The translations under genes and the position numbers were made by a program. A stretch of DNA of 64,000 bases from Streptomyces sp. A0642 (GTDB lineage: Bacteria; Actinomycetota; Actinomycetes; Streptomycetales; Streptomycetaceae): the NCBI RefSeq assembly GCF_004795105.1, contig NZ_SSBL01000017.1, positions 62,001-126,000 of the forward strand. The letters run 5' to 3'. Every line of letters begins with the position of its first letter. The first letter of the stretch is position 1. Below, piece by piece: positions 25,031-33,626 of this stretch. A model generated the notes under the pieces. The model made no database searches. It was given only the letters and a program-made list of their open reading frames with translations, and was not told where the DNA came from.

Positions 25031-25711
25031 CTACGGGCAGAGCCGCTCGACGCGCCACCCGGCGTCCCCGGCCTCCCTCACGTACCGCAGCCGGTCATGG
25101 AGCCGGTTCTCGTGGCCCTGCCAGAACTCGATCGCGTCGGGGACGACGCGGAAGCCGCCCCAGTGCGGGGGCGCCGGGACCTTCTCGCCCTCCGGGTAAC
25201 GGGCGGCGAGGTCCTCGTAGCGGTGGGTCAGCTCCTCGCGGGAGCCGATCACCGTGGACTGGTCGCTGGCCCAGGCGCCGAGCTGGGAGCCGTGGGGGCG
25301 GGTGCGGAAGTAGGCGACCGTCTCCTCGCGGGGGACGCGGAACGCGGTGCCGGTCACGATGACCTGGCGGGCCAGCGGGTGCCAGGGGAAGAGCAGCGAG
25401 GCGTACGGGTTCGCCGTCAGTTCGCGGCCCTTGCGGGAGCCGTAGTTGGTGAAGAACACGAAACCGCGCTCGTCGTACGTCTTCAGCAGGACCGTGCGGG
25501 AGGACGGGCGGCCCTCGGGGGTCGCCGTGGACACCACCATGGCGTTCGGCTCGTGGAGCATGCCGCCGGCGGCGACCTGCCGGAACCAGCGGGCGAACTG
25601 CCGCATCGGGTCGGCGGCGAGGCTGTCCTCGGTGAAGGCCTCGGAGCGGTACTGCTCGCGCATCGCGGCGGGATCGGTGGTGGAATCGGAGGAGGAGTCT
25701 GCGGTGGGCAC
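25031..25711 (-). CDS. pdxH: Pyridoxamine 5'-phosphate oxidase
   Basis: This 226-residue FMN enzyme oxidises pyridoxine or pyridoxamine 5'-phosphate to pyridoxal 5'-phosphate, the last step of B6 salvage. MREQYRSEAFTEDSLAADPM is the typical N-terminus. SSRTVLLKTYDERGFVFFTN (about 70-89) and NYGSRKGRELTANP bind FMN. The C-terminus IEFWQGHENRLHDRLRY and VERLCP carries the substrate-binding His/Arg and the family-typical Pro end. ATG 25711 is followed by a Ser-rich tail of about 15 residues. It is divergent from citrate synthase. Confidence 0.96.
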   Translation of the reverse strand: MPTADSSSDSTTDPAAMREQYRSEAFTEDSLAADPMRQFARWFRQVAAGGMLHEPNAMVVSTATPEGRPSSRTVLLKTYDERGFVFFTNYGSRKGRELTANPYASLLFPWHPLARQVIVTGTAFRVPREETVAYFRTRPHGSQLGAWASDQSTVIGSREELTHRYEDLAARYPEGEKVPAPPHWGGFRVVPDAIEFWQGHENRLHDRLRYVREAGDAGWRVERLCP

Positions 25712-25879
25712 GGTGCCATCCTGCCGCAGCGGCCGGGCACGAAGGAGGTCCGCCCACCGTTCAGCGGTGGAACGGGGAGGCTGTGCCGGATGTCACGCTT
25801 CCCGGTCGCGTCGGAACCCGCCAGTATCTTGGGTGGGCCCTGGGCCCGCTCGCAGCCGCCGATCCGAGGGAGCCGCCTG

Positions 25880-26989
25880 ATGTCCGACTTCGTACCCGGA
25901 CTCGAGGGAGTCGTCGCGTTCGAAACGGAGATCGCCGAACCCGACAAGGAAGGCGGTTCGCTCCGCTACCGAGGCGTCGACATCGAAGACCTCGTCGGTC
26001 ATGTCTCGTTCGGCCATGTGTGGGGCCTGCTGGTCGACGGCGCCTTCAACCCCGGCCTGCCGCCCGCAGAGCCGTTCCCCATCCCGGTGCACTCCGGTGA
26101 CATCCGGGTCGACGTCCAGTCGGCCCTGGCGATGCTCGCGCCCGTGTGGGGCCTGAAGCCGCTGCTGGACATCGACGAGGCCACCGCGCGCGACGATCTG
26201 GCGCGGGCCGCCGTCATGGCGCTCTCGTACGTCGCGCAGTCCGCGCGCGGACAGGGCCTGCCGATGGTCCCGCAGAGCGAGATCGACAAGGCCGGATCCG
26301 TCGTGGAGCGGTTCATGATCCGCTGGCGCGGCGAGCCGGACCCCCGCCATGTGAAGGCCGTCGACGCGTACTGGACGTCGGCCGCCGAGCACGGGATGAA
26401 CGCCTCGACGTTCACCGCCCGGGTCATCGCCTCCACCGGCGCCGATGTGGCGGCCGCGCTGTCCGGCGCGGTGGGCGCCATGTCGGGCCCGCTGCACGGC
26501 GGCGCCCCGTCCCGCGTCCTCGGCATGATCGAGGAGATCGAGCGCACCGGGGACGCCACCGCGTACGTGAAGCAGGCCCTGGACCGGGGCGAGCGGCTGA
26601 TGGGCTTCGGCCACCGGGTCTACCGGGCCGAGGACCCGCGGGCGCGCGTCCTGCGCCGGACGGCGGAGGAGCTGGGCGCTCCCCGCTTCGAGGTGGCACA
26701 GGCGCTGGAGAAGGCCGCGCTGGAGGAGCTGCACGCGCGCCGCCCCGACCGGGTGCTGGCGACGAACGTGGAGTTCTGGGCGGCGATCATGCTGGACTTC
26801 GCGGAGGTTCCGGCGCACATGTTCACGTCGATGTTCACCTGCGCCCGTACGGCGGGCTGGTCGGCGCACATCCTGGAGCAGAAGCGGACGGGGCGCCTGG
26901 TCCGGCCGTCGGCGAAGTACGTCGGACCGGGGACGCGGAGCCCGCGGGAGATCGAGGGGTACGAGCAGCTGGCGGACCTGGGGAACTGA
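25880..26989 (+). CDS. citA: Citrate synthase, CitA-like
   Basis: This 369-residue enzyme condenses oxaloacetate and acetyl-CoA. GPLHGGAPSRVL (about 203-214) holds the first catalytic His, and GFGHRVYRAEDPRAR (about 241-255) holds the second. The third acidic position lies in ATNVEFWAAIMLDFAEVPAH (about 294-313): it is Glu, not the Asp of most citrate synthases, as in the actinobacterial CitA subgroup. HILEQKRTGRLVRPSAKYVG closes the CoA site. ATG 25880 follows CGAGGGAG. A 2-methylcitrate activity cannot be ruled out. It is divergent from pdxH. Confidence 0.93.
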   Translation: MSDFVPGLEGVVAFETEIAEPDKEGGSLRYRGVDIEDLVGHVSFGHVWGLLVDGAFNPGLPPAEPFPIPVHSGDIRVDVQSALAMLAPVWGLKPLLDIDEATARDDLARAAVMALSYVAQSARGQGLPMVPQSEIDKAGSVVERFMIRWRGEPDPRHVKAVDAYWTSAAEHGMNASTFTARVIASTGADVAAALSGAVGAMSGPLHGGAPSRVLGMIEEIERTGDATAYVKQALDRGERLMGFGHRVYRAEDPRARVLRRTAEELGAPRFEVAQALEKAALEELHARRPDRVLATNVEFWAAIMLDFAEVPAHMFTSMFTCARTAGWSAHILEQKRTGRLVRPSAKYVGPGTRSPREIEGYEQLADLGN

Positions 26990-27151
26990 GGCCCGAACGC
27001 CTGGAGTCATAGGGGCCGGCGGCTCGTTTCCTGTGCGGTATCGCCGGGACGCGCAGCCGGCCCGACCCCGTCGACGGCATCCGGTCACTGCCGCGGCGCG
27101 GCCGGTGCGGGCCCCGTTGACTCGTCCGTGCCGCCCGGTAAGCATGGCCCG

Positions 27152-27808
27152 ATGACAGACCAGGCAGGACCATCACCGTTACGGGCCATCGCCCTGCTCG
27201 CCGTCCTGGCGGGAGCAATCGGCCTCTCCGGCTGCGGCGGCGGTGACAGCGGCGACGCCGCCGCCCCGGGCGCCTCCTCGGTCACGTCCGCGAGCCGGCC
27301 GCCTTCCGGCGCGGCCGGCCCCACGACGCCTCCGTCCCCCACGCCTTCCTGTGTCCAGGGTGACAAGAGCTGGCTGGACAGCAATCTGGGCGGGCGCAGC
27401 GTGACCGCCTACCTGCCCATCGAGTTCGGCGGGCCGCCGAAGCTCTGCAAGCCCGTGACCGTCCACGTCGGATATTTCGACGTCTCGTTCACCACCGTCC
27501 TCGACGGGGCGAAGCAGAAGCAGGGCTACACGGTGGAAACGGTCGACCAGCAGAAGCTCACCATCGACGGATCGGCATTGGTCACGGCGAACCCGCCCTC
27601 CGGCGGCGGCAGTTCCACGTCCTCATGCACCGGGCGTCTGATGGTCATGTCGCTCGGCAGGCAGGTGGGGCCCGGCGACATCAAGACCATCAGCTGGTCG
27701 CAGTACGAGGGGAGCGGCGCCATCGGGAACGTGGGGATCTCGTTCAAGGAGAACGTGAGCATCGCCCGCTACGAGCTGCTGTCCCCGACCGACGCCGCAG
27801 CCTGCTGA
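27152..27808 (+). CDS. Secreted lipoprotein of unknown function
   Basis: A 218-residue lipoprotein. The signal is MTDQAGPSPLRAIALLAVLA, then GAIGLSGC with lipobox LSGC (Cys at about 28). A Ser/Pro/Thr-rich linker (about 30-65) is followed by a compact beta-rich domain with Cys at about 67, 99, 162 and 218, probably two disulfides; the last residue is Cys. No family is recognised. A perfect 24-bp palindrome directly after the stop ends it. The same reading frame stays open beyond the stop into the gene remnant at 27842-28030. Confidence 0.8.
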   Translation: MTDQAGPSPLRAIALLAVLAGAIGLSGCGGGDSGDAAAPGASSVTSASRPPSGAAGPTTPPSPTPSCVQGDKSWLDSNLGGRSVTAYLPIEFGGPPKLCKPVTVHVGYFDVSFTTVLDGAKQKQGYTVETVDQQKLTIDGSALVTANPPSGGGSSTSSCTGRLMVMSLGRQVGPGDIKTISWSQYEGSGAIGNVGISFKENVSIARYELLSPTDAAAC

Positions 27809-27810
27809 TC

Positions 27811-27834
27811 CGTCGGCCCCGCGCGGGGCCGACG
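27811..27834 (+). terminator. Perfect palindrome after the lipoprotein gene
   Basis: CGTCGGCCCCGC / GCGGGGCCGACG is a 12-bp stem with no loop bases, beginning 2 bp after the stop codon. There is no T-tract. It probably terminates the lipoprotein transcript. Confidence 0.65.
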
Positions 27835-27841
27835 AATCCGG

Positions 27842-28030
27842 AGGACCGGGACCACCTGGGCGGGGTGCCGCATCAACTGCTCCCCGGGTGACTCGGCACG
27901 CCGCGACTTCACCACCAAGGGCGCGTCGTACGAGACCTGCTCGCTCAGCGCCAAGACCGATCCCCTCGCGGTCGCCTCGTTCGGGGAGGGCGACGCGTAC
28001 AGCGACAGCCCCGTCGTCTGGAGCCGCTGA
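27842..28030 (+). pseudogene. 3' remnant of a secreted-protein gene
   Basis: An open frame without a start codon runs to TGA 28028-28030. From about 27866 its codons end almost always in C or G, the pattern of real Streptomyces coding. It encodes WAGCRINCSPGDSARRDF, then CSLSAKTDPLAVASFGEGDA and YSDSPVVWSR. Three Cys and the serine-rich end suggest the C-terminus of an exported protein. It continues the frame of the lipoprotein after its stop and a palindrome. No start or promoter remains. The parent family is not recognised. Confidence 0.5.
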
Positions 28031-28100
28031 CCGCCCGTCCCCGTGTCCGCGCGCCGGGCGTTCCGTCCCCGACGGAACGCCCGGCCGCCGGCCCGGACCT

Positions 28101-28685
28101 CTACAGCTTTCCGGCGAGGAGCACGGTGCGGTGCCCGCCCAGCCTGCGGCCCACCTCACGGGTGAAGGCGGACGTGAGCTCGGCCCAGCCCCAGAACGTG
28201 AACCCGAGGTGCCCGCACGCGTAGGCGTCGTCCTCCCAGCTCCACCGGTCGATCCCCGACGGCTGGGCGCAGGACGGGCAGTGCACGATCCCCTCACCGC
28301 CCTCGGCCCAGTCGTGGAACCTCCCCTCGAAGGGCTCCCAGGCGGACTCGATGGGCTCCCACACCTCGTCGACCAGCCGGATCCCGGTCCGGCAGAGCGG
28401 GCAGGTGGCCGCACCCACGTCTCCCTGGCCGCTGTCGAAGACCGTACGGCCGGTCTGGATGTGAAGCCCGTTGGACCACAGGTCGACCGGGTCCAGGTCA
28501 CCGACGGCCTTGGTGAAGTGCGGGCCGGGCGGATGGCCGTATCCGTCGCCGCCCAGGACGCAGTCGGTGCGCTCGGCGGCCACGATCCCTTCCGCGATCA
28601 GCCAGTCCAGGACCCGGGCCCCGCACTCCTGGGCCTCCCGCTCGGTGGCGTCGAGGTCGACGATCGTCTGGAAGTAGTCCCCCAT
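28101..28685 (-). CDS. Zinc-ribbon-containing protein of unknown function
   Basis: A 194-residue cytoplasmic protein. ATCPLCRTGIRL (about 93-104) and HCPSCAQPSG (about 135-144) are two CxxC knuckles of one zinc ribbon. They flank a Trp-rich segment (VWEPIESAWEPFEGRFHDWA). The start MGDYFQTIVDLDATEREAQE suggests an alpha/beta N-terminal domain. This architecture recurs in Streptomyces, but I know no function; it could be a contact-dependent immunity-type or sensor protein. It stands alone between the gene remnant and a GNAT gene. Confidence 0.7.
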   Translation of the reverse strand: MGDYFQTIVDLDATEREAQECGARVLDWLIAEGIVAAERTDCVLGGDGYGHPPGPHFTKAVGDLDPVDLWSNGLHIQTGRTVFDSGQGDVGAATCPLCRTGIRLVDEVWEPIESAWEPFEGRFHDWAEGGEGIVHCPSCAQPSGIDRWSWEDDAYACGHLGFTFWGWAELTSAFTREVGRRLGGHRTVLLAGKL

Positions 28686-28768
28686 GATTCCCCCTGTTCC
28701 TCTTCCTCGGCTTCAGCGGCACGCCCCCACTCCGTCCCACGGGCGGCCGTCCCGCGGCGTCGCCCGTG

Positions 28769-29311
28769 TCAGGGGCGGTCCAGCCCCCACGTCTGAAGGA
28801 CGAACGGACGCCCCTTCTCCTGGCCCTGGATCAGGGGCACGTCGAGGAGGCGGAAGCCCGTCTTCGCCGCCACCGCGACGCTGGACGCGTTCTCGGCCTC
28901 CACTTCCAGGATCACCCGTTCCACGCCCAGCTCCTCGAAGGCGTAGGCGGCCATCCTGCGCACCGCCCGCGCGGCCAGCCCCTGACCCCGGTGGGCGGGG
29001 CCGACCGCGTAGCCGATCTCCGTGCCCTCCGGGGCGCGGCGCAGCATCACCTCACCGAGCGGTGCGCCGCCGTCGGTGGTGATGGCGAGCAGAATCGTCG
29101 TGCCCTCCGCCCGCAGCTGCCGGGCCCGGTCCAGCCGCACCCGGGCGGCCTTCTCGTCGAAGGGGGAGACGATCGGCGTCCAGTACGCGATGTCCGGGTG
29201 GTCGAACAGCTCCGGCATCGCGGCCAGGTCCTGCTCGGTCCAGTCGCGCAGCACGAGGCCGTCGCCCGTGAGCTCCATGCGAGCCGGAAAAGGTGCCGCG
29301 GTGCTGCTCAT
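28769..29311 (-). CDS. GNAT-family N-acetyltransferase (RimJ/RimL type)
   Basis: A 180-residue acetyltransferase. EIGYAVGPAHRGQGLAARAV (about 96-115) is the acetyl-CoA loop (R/QxxGxG/A). ASSVAVAAKTGFRLLDVPLI (about 143-162) is the family C-terminal motif. LRDWTEQDLAAMPELFDHPD near the start matches the RimL-like group. The acceptor is unknown: a protein N-terminus or small amine. ATG 29311 lies after a plausible GGAGG. Confidence 0.88.
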   Translation of the reverse strand: MSSTAAPFPARMELTGDGLVLRDWTEQDLAAMPELFDHPDIAYWTPIVSPFDEKAARVRLDRARQLRAEGTTILLAITTDGGAPLGEVMLRRAPEGTEIGYAVGPAHRGQGLAARAVRRMAAYAFEELGVERVILEVEAENASSVAVAAKTGFRLLDVPLIQGQEKGRPFVLQTWGLDRP

Positions 29312-29384
29312 GGTGAAGGACCTCCTTGGCCTGTTCAGGACGACGAAGGATAGCCGTGGTCGCGGACGCCCCGGGGCGGGAGGT

Positions 29385-29963
29385 TCACCCCAGCGCCTCC
29401 TCCACCATCGCCGCCCATTGCGCCACGACCCTGCGGCGGCGGGCCGTGTCGTCGGTGAGGACGTTGGCGAGGCCGAGGCCGCGGGCCATGTCGAGGAGGC
29501 CCTGGACCGTTTCGCGTACGCCGGGGCGGGATTCGTCGGCGTTCAGGAGGCCGACGGCGATGCGGTGGGTTTCGCGGCCGACCCGGGCTTCGAGTTCGGT
29601 GACGCGGGGGCGGAGCTGGTCCTCGTTGGAGGCGGCGACCCAGAGCTGGAGTGCGGCGCGGAACAGCGGGCCCGTGTAGAGGTCGACGAGGGCGGCGACG
29701 ACGGCGGCACGGTCCTGGACGGGGACGGCGCGCAGGGCGGCGGAGCGTTCCTCGGCGACGTATTCGACGGCTGCCGTGAACAGGTCCTCACGGGTGGGGA
29801 AATGGTGCTGGGCGGCGCCGCGGGAGACGCCGGCGCGTTCGGCGACGGCGGAGACGGTGGAGCCCGCCCAGCCGTGTTCGGCGAGGCAGGCGACCGCGGC
29901 TTCGAGGAGTCTCTGCCGGGTGGCACGGCTGCGGTCCTGCTTGGGCGGTGTCACAGCAGCCAT
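29385..29963 (-). CDS. TetR-family regulator closing the acyl-CoA operon
   Basis: A 192-residue repressor. The HTH covers about 10-60 (RATRQRLLEAAVACLAEHGW, then STVSAVAERAGVSRGAAQHH and FPTREDLF). The C-terminal ligand domain is typical in length. ATG 29961-29963 overlaps the enoyl-CoA hydratase stop by 13 bp, so it is translated with the operon. As the last gene of the operon it is the likely regulator, acting at the palindrome near 39863. Similar TetR proteins sense acyl-CoA thioesters. The ligand here is inferred. Confidence 0.87.
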   Translation of the reverse strand: MAAVTPPKQDRSRATRQRLLEAAVACLAEHGWAGSTVSAVAERAGVSRGAAQHHFPTREDLFTAAVEYVAEERSAALRAVPVQDRAAVVAALVDLYTGPLFRAALQLWVAASNEDQLRPRVTELEARVGRETHRIAVGLLNADESRPGVRETVQGLLDMARGLGLANVLTDDTARRRRVVAQWAAMVEEALG

Positions 29964-30685
29964 GCGGGGTCCCGTCGTTCCAGGAAGGCCGTCATCCCCT
30001 CCCGTGCCTCGTCGGAGGCGAAGAGTGCCGCGGAGCGGGCGATGAGGTCTTCGGCGTACTGGTCGAAAGTCTCCCGCACAGTAGCCGTGACCAGCTCCTT
30101 CGATGCGGCCAGCCCCTGGGGCGAGGCTCTGCGCAGTCCGTCGAGCACCGGGACGAGCGCCGTGTCCACGTCGTCGGCGGCGATGCTCACGAGGCCGGCC
30201 CTGGCGGCTTCGGCCGCGTCGAAGCGTTCGCCGGTGAGGTAGTAGCGGGCCGCCGCGCGGGGATCGAGGCGGGGCAGCAGGGGCAGGGAGATCACGGCGG
30301 GGGCGAGGCCCAGCCGTGATTCGGTGAGGGCGAAGGAGGAGCCGGGGCCGGCCACCGAGATGTCGCAGCACCCGAGCAGGCCGAGGCCGCCGGCCCGGAC
30401 GTGGCCGGTGACCCGGGCGACGACCGGTTTGGGGAGCGTGATGATCCGTCGCATGAGGGCGACGAAGGCGTGCGGGTCGGCCGGCGCCTTGAGGTCGGCG
30501 CCCGCGCAGAACGTGTTGCCGGTGTGGGTGAGGAGCACCGCCCGGGTGTCCTCGTCGGCCGCGCAGGCGTCCAGCGCCCCGGTCAGGGCCGCCACCAGCT
30601 CGGCGCTCAGCGCGTTGCGGTTGGCCGGGGAGTCGAGCGTGAGGGTGGTGATGCCCCGCTCGTGGGCGGGTGGGGCGAGGGTCAT
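29951..30685 (-). CDS. Enoyl-CoA hydratase/isomerase-family protein
   Basis: A 244-residue crotonase. NTFCAGADLKAPAD (about 57-70) is the first oxyanion-hole segment and HVRAGGLGLLGCCDISVAGP (about 94-113) the second. The catalytic Glu pair is incomplete: the first position lies in the HVRAGGLG loop without Glu, and TESRLGLAPAVIS (about 121-133) carries one Glu. Hydratase activity is therefore plausible but not certain. The start forms an ATGA overlap with the ligase stop. In the operon it would hydrate the carboxylated enoyl-CoA. Confidence 0.88.
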   Translation of the reverse strand: MTLAPPAHERGITTLTLDSPANRNALSAELVAALTGALDACAADEDTRAVLLTHTGNTFCAGADLKAPADPHAFVALMRRIITLPKPVVARVTGHVRAGGLGLLGCCDISVAGPGSSFALTESRLGLAPAVISLPLLPRLDPRAAARYYLTGERFDAAEAARAGLVSIAADDVDTALVPVLDGLRRASPQGLAASKELVTATVRETFDQYAEDLIARSAALFASDEAREGMTAFLERRDPAWLL

Positions 30686-32256
30686 CGGGGCTTCTCCCTG
30701 TCACGCAGTTCGCGGCGCAGTATCTTGCCGGAGACCGCGCGCGGTACGGCGTCGACGAACTCGACGCGGCGGATCTTCTTGTACGGGGCGACGCGCTCGG
30801 CCACGTACGCCATGACGTCGTCGGCGGTGAGGCCGGGCGCGGCCGGCTGACGTACGACGAAGGCCTTCGGGATCTCGTTGCCGTCCGTGTCGTACACACC
30901 GATGACGGCCGCGTCGGCGATCGACGCGTGGGTGAGCAGGAGCGCTTCGAGTTCGGCGGGGGCGACCTGGTAACCCTTGTACTTGATCAGTTCCTTGACC
31001 CGGTCGACGACGAACAGCCAGCCGTCCGCGTCGACCCGTCCCACGTCGCCGGTGTGCACCCAGCCGTCGCCGTCGATCATGGCGTCGGTCTCTTCCGGGC
31101 GGCCTAGGTAGCCCTTCATCACCTGGGGGCCGCGGATGAGGATCTCGCCGTCGGCGCCGATGCCGAGGTCCGTTCCGGGGTCCTCCAGGGACACGATCCG
31201 CATCTCGGTGCTGGGCAGCAGCTTCCCCACGGCTCCGGGCGGCGGGTCCTCGGCGTCGAGCGGCACGACGTGGGTGCCGGGCGAGAGTTCCGTCATGCCG
31301 TACGCCTGCCGGACGGGCGGCACACCCAGGCGGGCGGAGCAGGCGGCGGCGAGGCCGGCGTCCAGGGGCGCGGCGGCGCTGACGATGTACTCCAGCGAGG
31401 ACAGGTCGTAGGCGCCGACGGCCGGGTGCTTGGCGAGGGCCAGGACGATCGGCGGGGCCACGTACAGCCCGGTGATGCGGTGTTCCTGGATCACGCCCAG
31501 GAACTGCTCCAGGTCGAAGCGGGGCAGCACGACGACGGTGGCGCCGCAGCGCAGTGGCACGTTCATGAGGGCGGTGAGCCCGTAGATGTGGAAGAAGGGG
31601 AGGACGGCGAGGATGCTGTGGCCGGGCTCCATGGGGATGAAGGGGCGCAGCTGCTCCAGGTTGGTGCCGATGGAGCGGTGGGTGAGCATGACGCCCTTGG
31701 GGGCTCCGGTGGTTCCGGAGGAGTACGGGAGGGCGGCGATGTCCTCGGGGCCGAACTCGATCTCGGGTTCGGGGGCGGTGGAGCCGAGCATGTCGAGGAC
31801 GGAGGTGTGGCCGTCGGCCTGGTCGCAGACGAAGATCTCCTGGATGCCGCCGGCGAGTGCGGCGGCCCGGCGCGCGACGTCGAGGAACAGGGAGACGGTG
31901 ACGATCCACCGCGCCTCGCAGTCCTTGAGCTGTTTGGCGAACTCCTCGGCCGTGGCCAGCGGGTGCACGGTCGTGACGGACGCTCCGGCGCGGGTGGCCC
32001 CGTAGAAGACGGCGGGGTAGGCGATCGTGTTGGGGCTGTGCAGGGCGAGGACGTCGCCCTTGCGCAGTCCGGCCCCGGCGAGGTGGGCGGCGATGCGGCG
32101 GTGGAAGGTGTCGAGCTGGGCGTACGAGACGGTGAGCCCGTTCGTCCCGTCGATCAGGGCGGCGGTGTCACCGAAGGCCGCGGCCCCGCCGAGGACCGTT
32201 TCGTGGATGGGTGTTCCAAGGGCCGGAACGTCTGCGTACTCGCTGTGGAAGACCAT
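30682..32256 (-). CDS. Acyl-CoA ligase, 4-coumarate-CoA-ligase-like
   Basis: A 524-residue ANL-superfamily enzyme starting MVFHSEYADVPALGTPIHET. ALPYSSGTTGAPKGVMLTHR (about 178-197) is the ATP loop, and VRQAYGMTELSPGTHVVPLD (about 325-344) the A5 region. GWVHTGDVGRVDADGWLFVV (about 410-429) and DRVKELIKYKGYQVAPAELE (about 430-449) are the hinge and A8. AVSGKILRRELRD carries the catalytic Lys. ATG 32254-32256 follows AAGGGAA; an open frame further upstream is not needed. Plant-type 4CL substrates are unlikely here: within the operon it probably activates a branched or short fatty acid. Confidence 0.9.
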   Translation of the reverse strand: MVFHSEYADVPALGTPIHETVLGGAAAFGDTAALIDGTNGLTVSYAQLDTFHRRIAAHLAGAGLRKGDVLALHSPNTIAYPAVFYGATRAGASVTTVHPLATAEEFAKQLKDCEARWIVTVSLFLDVARRAAALAGGIQEIFVCDQADGHTSVLDMLGSTAPEPEIEFGPEDIAALPYSSGTTGAPKGVMLTHRSIGTNLEQLRPFIPMEPGHSILAVLPFFHIYGLTALMNVPLRCGATVVVLPRFDLEQFLGVIQEHRITGLYVAPPIVLALAKHPAVGAYDLSSLEYIVSAAAPLDAGLAAACSARLGVPPVRQAYGMTELSPGTHVVPLDAEDPPPGAVGKLLPSTEMRIVSLEDPGTDLGIGADGEILIRGPQVMKGYLGRPEETDAMIDGDGWVHTGDVGRVDADGWLFVVDRVKELIKYKGYQVAPAELEALLLTHASIADAAVIGVYDTDGNEIPKAFVVRQPAAPGLTADDVMAYVAERVAPYKKIRRVEFVDAVPRAVSGKILRRELRDREKPR

Positions 32257-32388
32257 GGCGGTTCCCTTCGACGCGGGTACGGCCTGCCGGGTCGCCCTGC
32301 CGTGCCCGCGCTGGGCGGTGACGGCGGGAGCGCCGGGCGGCCGTTCGGTGGTGGAGAGGGCCGGCATCGCCGCTGACGGCGGGTCGGG

Positions 32389-32456
32389 AGGGGTCCGTCC
32401 GGCCGGACGGACGGACCGGACGGACCGGACGGACCGGACGGACCGGACGGACCCCT
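32389..32456. repeat. Hairpin built around five tandem 9-bp repeats
   Basis: GGACGGACC occurs five times without change at 32409-32453. The array is enclosed by AGGGGTCCGTCC (32389-32400) and its complement GGACGGACCCCT (32445-32456). GTCCGTCC-GGCC-GGACGGAC (32393-32412) is itself a perfect 20-bp palindrome. It lies 9 bp from the stop of the acyl-CoA dehydrogenase within the operon, and may attenuate or terminate before the ligase gene. Confidence 0.8.
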
Positions 32457-32465
32457 AGGTCGTGC

Positions 32466-33626
32466 TCAGTACGACTTGGGGAGCCCCAGCGACTGGTGCG
32501 AGACGTAGTTCAGGATCATCTCGCGGCTGACCGGCGCGATCCGGGCCACCCGGGAGGCCGTGATCAGCGACCCGAGGCCGTACTCGCGGGTGAGGCCGTT
32601 GCCGCCGAGGGTGTGGACGGCCTGGTCGACCGCCTTGACGCAGGCCTCGCCGGCGGCGTACTTCGCCATGTTGGCGGCTTCGCCCGCGCCGATGTCGTCG
32701 CCGTCGTCGTAGAGCCGGGCGGCCTTCTGCATCATCAGGCGGGCCAGTTCGAGCTCGATGTGGGCCTGGGCGAGGGGGTGCGCGATGGCCTGGTGGGCAC
32801 CGATGGGCTCCTTCCACACCTGGCGGGTCTTCGCGTACTCGACGGCGCGTCCCAGGGCGTAGCGCCCCATGCCGATGCCGAAGGCGGCGGTCATGATGCG
32901 TTCCGGGTTGAGTCCGGCGAAGAGCTGGAGGAGCCCCGCGTCCTCGTCCCCCACGAGTGCGTCGGCGGGCAGGCGTACGTCGTCGAGGACGAGCTCGAAC
33001 TGCTTCTCCGCGGCCTGGAGTTCCATCTCGATGTGTGAGCGCTGGAAGCCGGGCGCCTCGCGCGGGACGATGAACAGGCAGGGCTTCAGCCTGCCGGTCC
33101 TGGCGTCCTCGGTCCGCCCGACGATGAGGGTGGCGTCGGCGATGTCGACGCCGGAGACGAACACCTTGCGCCCGGTGAGGACCCAGCCGTCGCCGTCGCG
33201 GCGGGCGGTGGTGGTGATCCGGTGGGAGTTGGAGCCGGCGTCGGGTTCGGTGATGCCGAAGGCCATGGTGAGGCTGCCGTCGGCGAGACCGGGGAGCCAT
33301 TGCCGCTTCTGGTCGTCGGTGCCGAAGCGGGCTATCACGGTGCCGCAGATGGCGGGTGAGACGACCATCATCAGCAGCGGGGAGCCCGCCGCGCCCAACT
33401 CCTCCAGCACGATGGAGAGTTCCGCCATGCCGCTGCCTCCGCCGCCGTACTCCTCGGGGAGGTTCACGCCGAGGTAGCCGAGCTTGGCGGCTTCGGCCCA
33501 CAGCTCGTGGGGGTGGGCGCCGTCGCGGACGAGGGAGGTGATGTAGTCGCGCCCGTAGCGCTTTCCGAGGGCGGCGACGGCGGCGCGCAGCGCCTGGTGC
33601 TCTTCGGTTTCGAGGACGGTGCTCAT
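32466..33626 (-). CDS. Acyl-CoA dehydrogenase
   Basis: A 386-residue flavoprotein. GYLGVNLPEEYGGGGSGMAE (about 50-69) belongs to the N-domain. LTMAFGITEPDAGSNSHRIT (about 133-152) is the FAD loop, and KVFVSGVDIADATLIVGRTE follows. GEACVKAVDQAVHTLGGNGL and TREYGLGSLITASRVARIAP form the C-terminal FAD region. It would oxidise the operon's acyl-CoA, for instance isovaleryl- or citronellyl-CoA. Its start overlaps the biotin-carboxylase stop (ATGA). The 209-bp gap before the ligase holds a tandem-repeat hairpin. Confidence 0.92.
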   Translation of the reverse strand: MSTVLETEEHQALRAAVAALGKRYGRDYITSLVRDGAHPHELWAEAAKLGYLGVNLPEEYGGGGSGMAELSIVLEELGAAGSPLLMMVVSPAICGTVIARFGTDDQKRQWLPGLADGSLTMAFGITEPDAGSNSHRITTTARRDGDGWVLTGRKVFVSGVDIADATLIVGRTEDARTGRLKPCLFIVPREAPGFQRSHIEMELQAAEKQFELVLDDVRLPADALVGDEDAGLLQLFAGLNPERIMTAAFGIGMGRYALGRAVEYAKTRQVWKEPIGAHQAIAHPLAQAHIELELARLMMQKAARLYDDGDDIGAGEAANMAKYAAGEACVKAVDQAVHTLGGNGLTREYGLGSLITASRVARIAPVSREMILNYVSHQSLGLPKSY

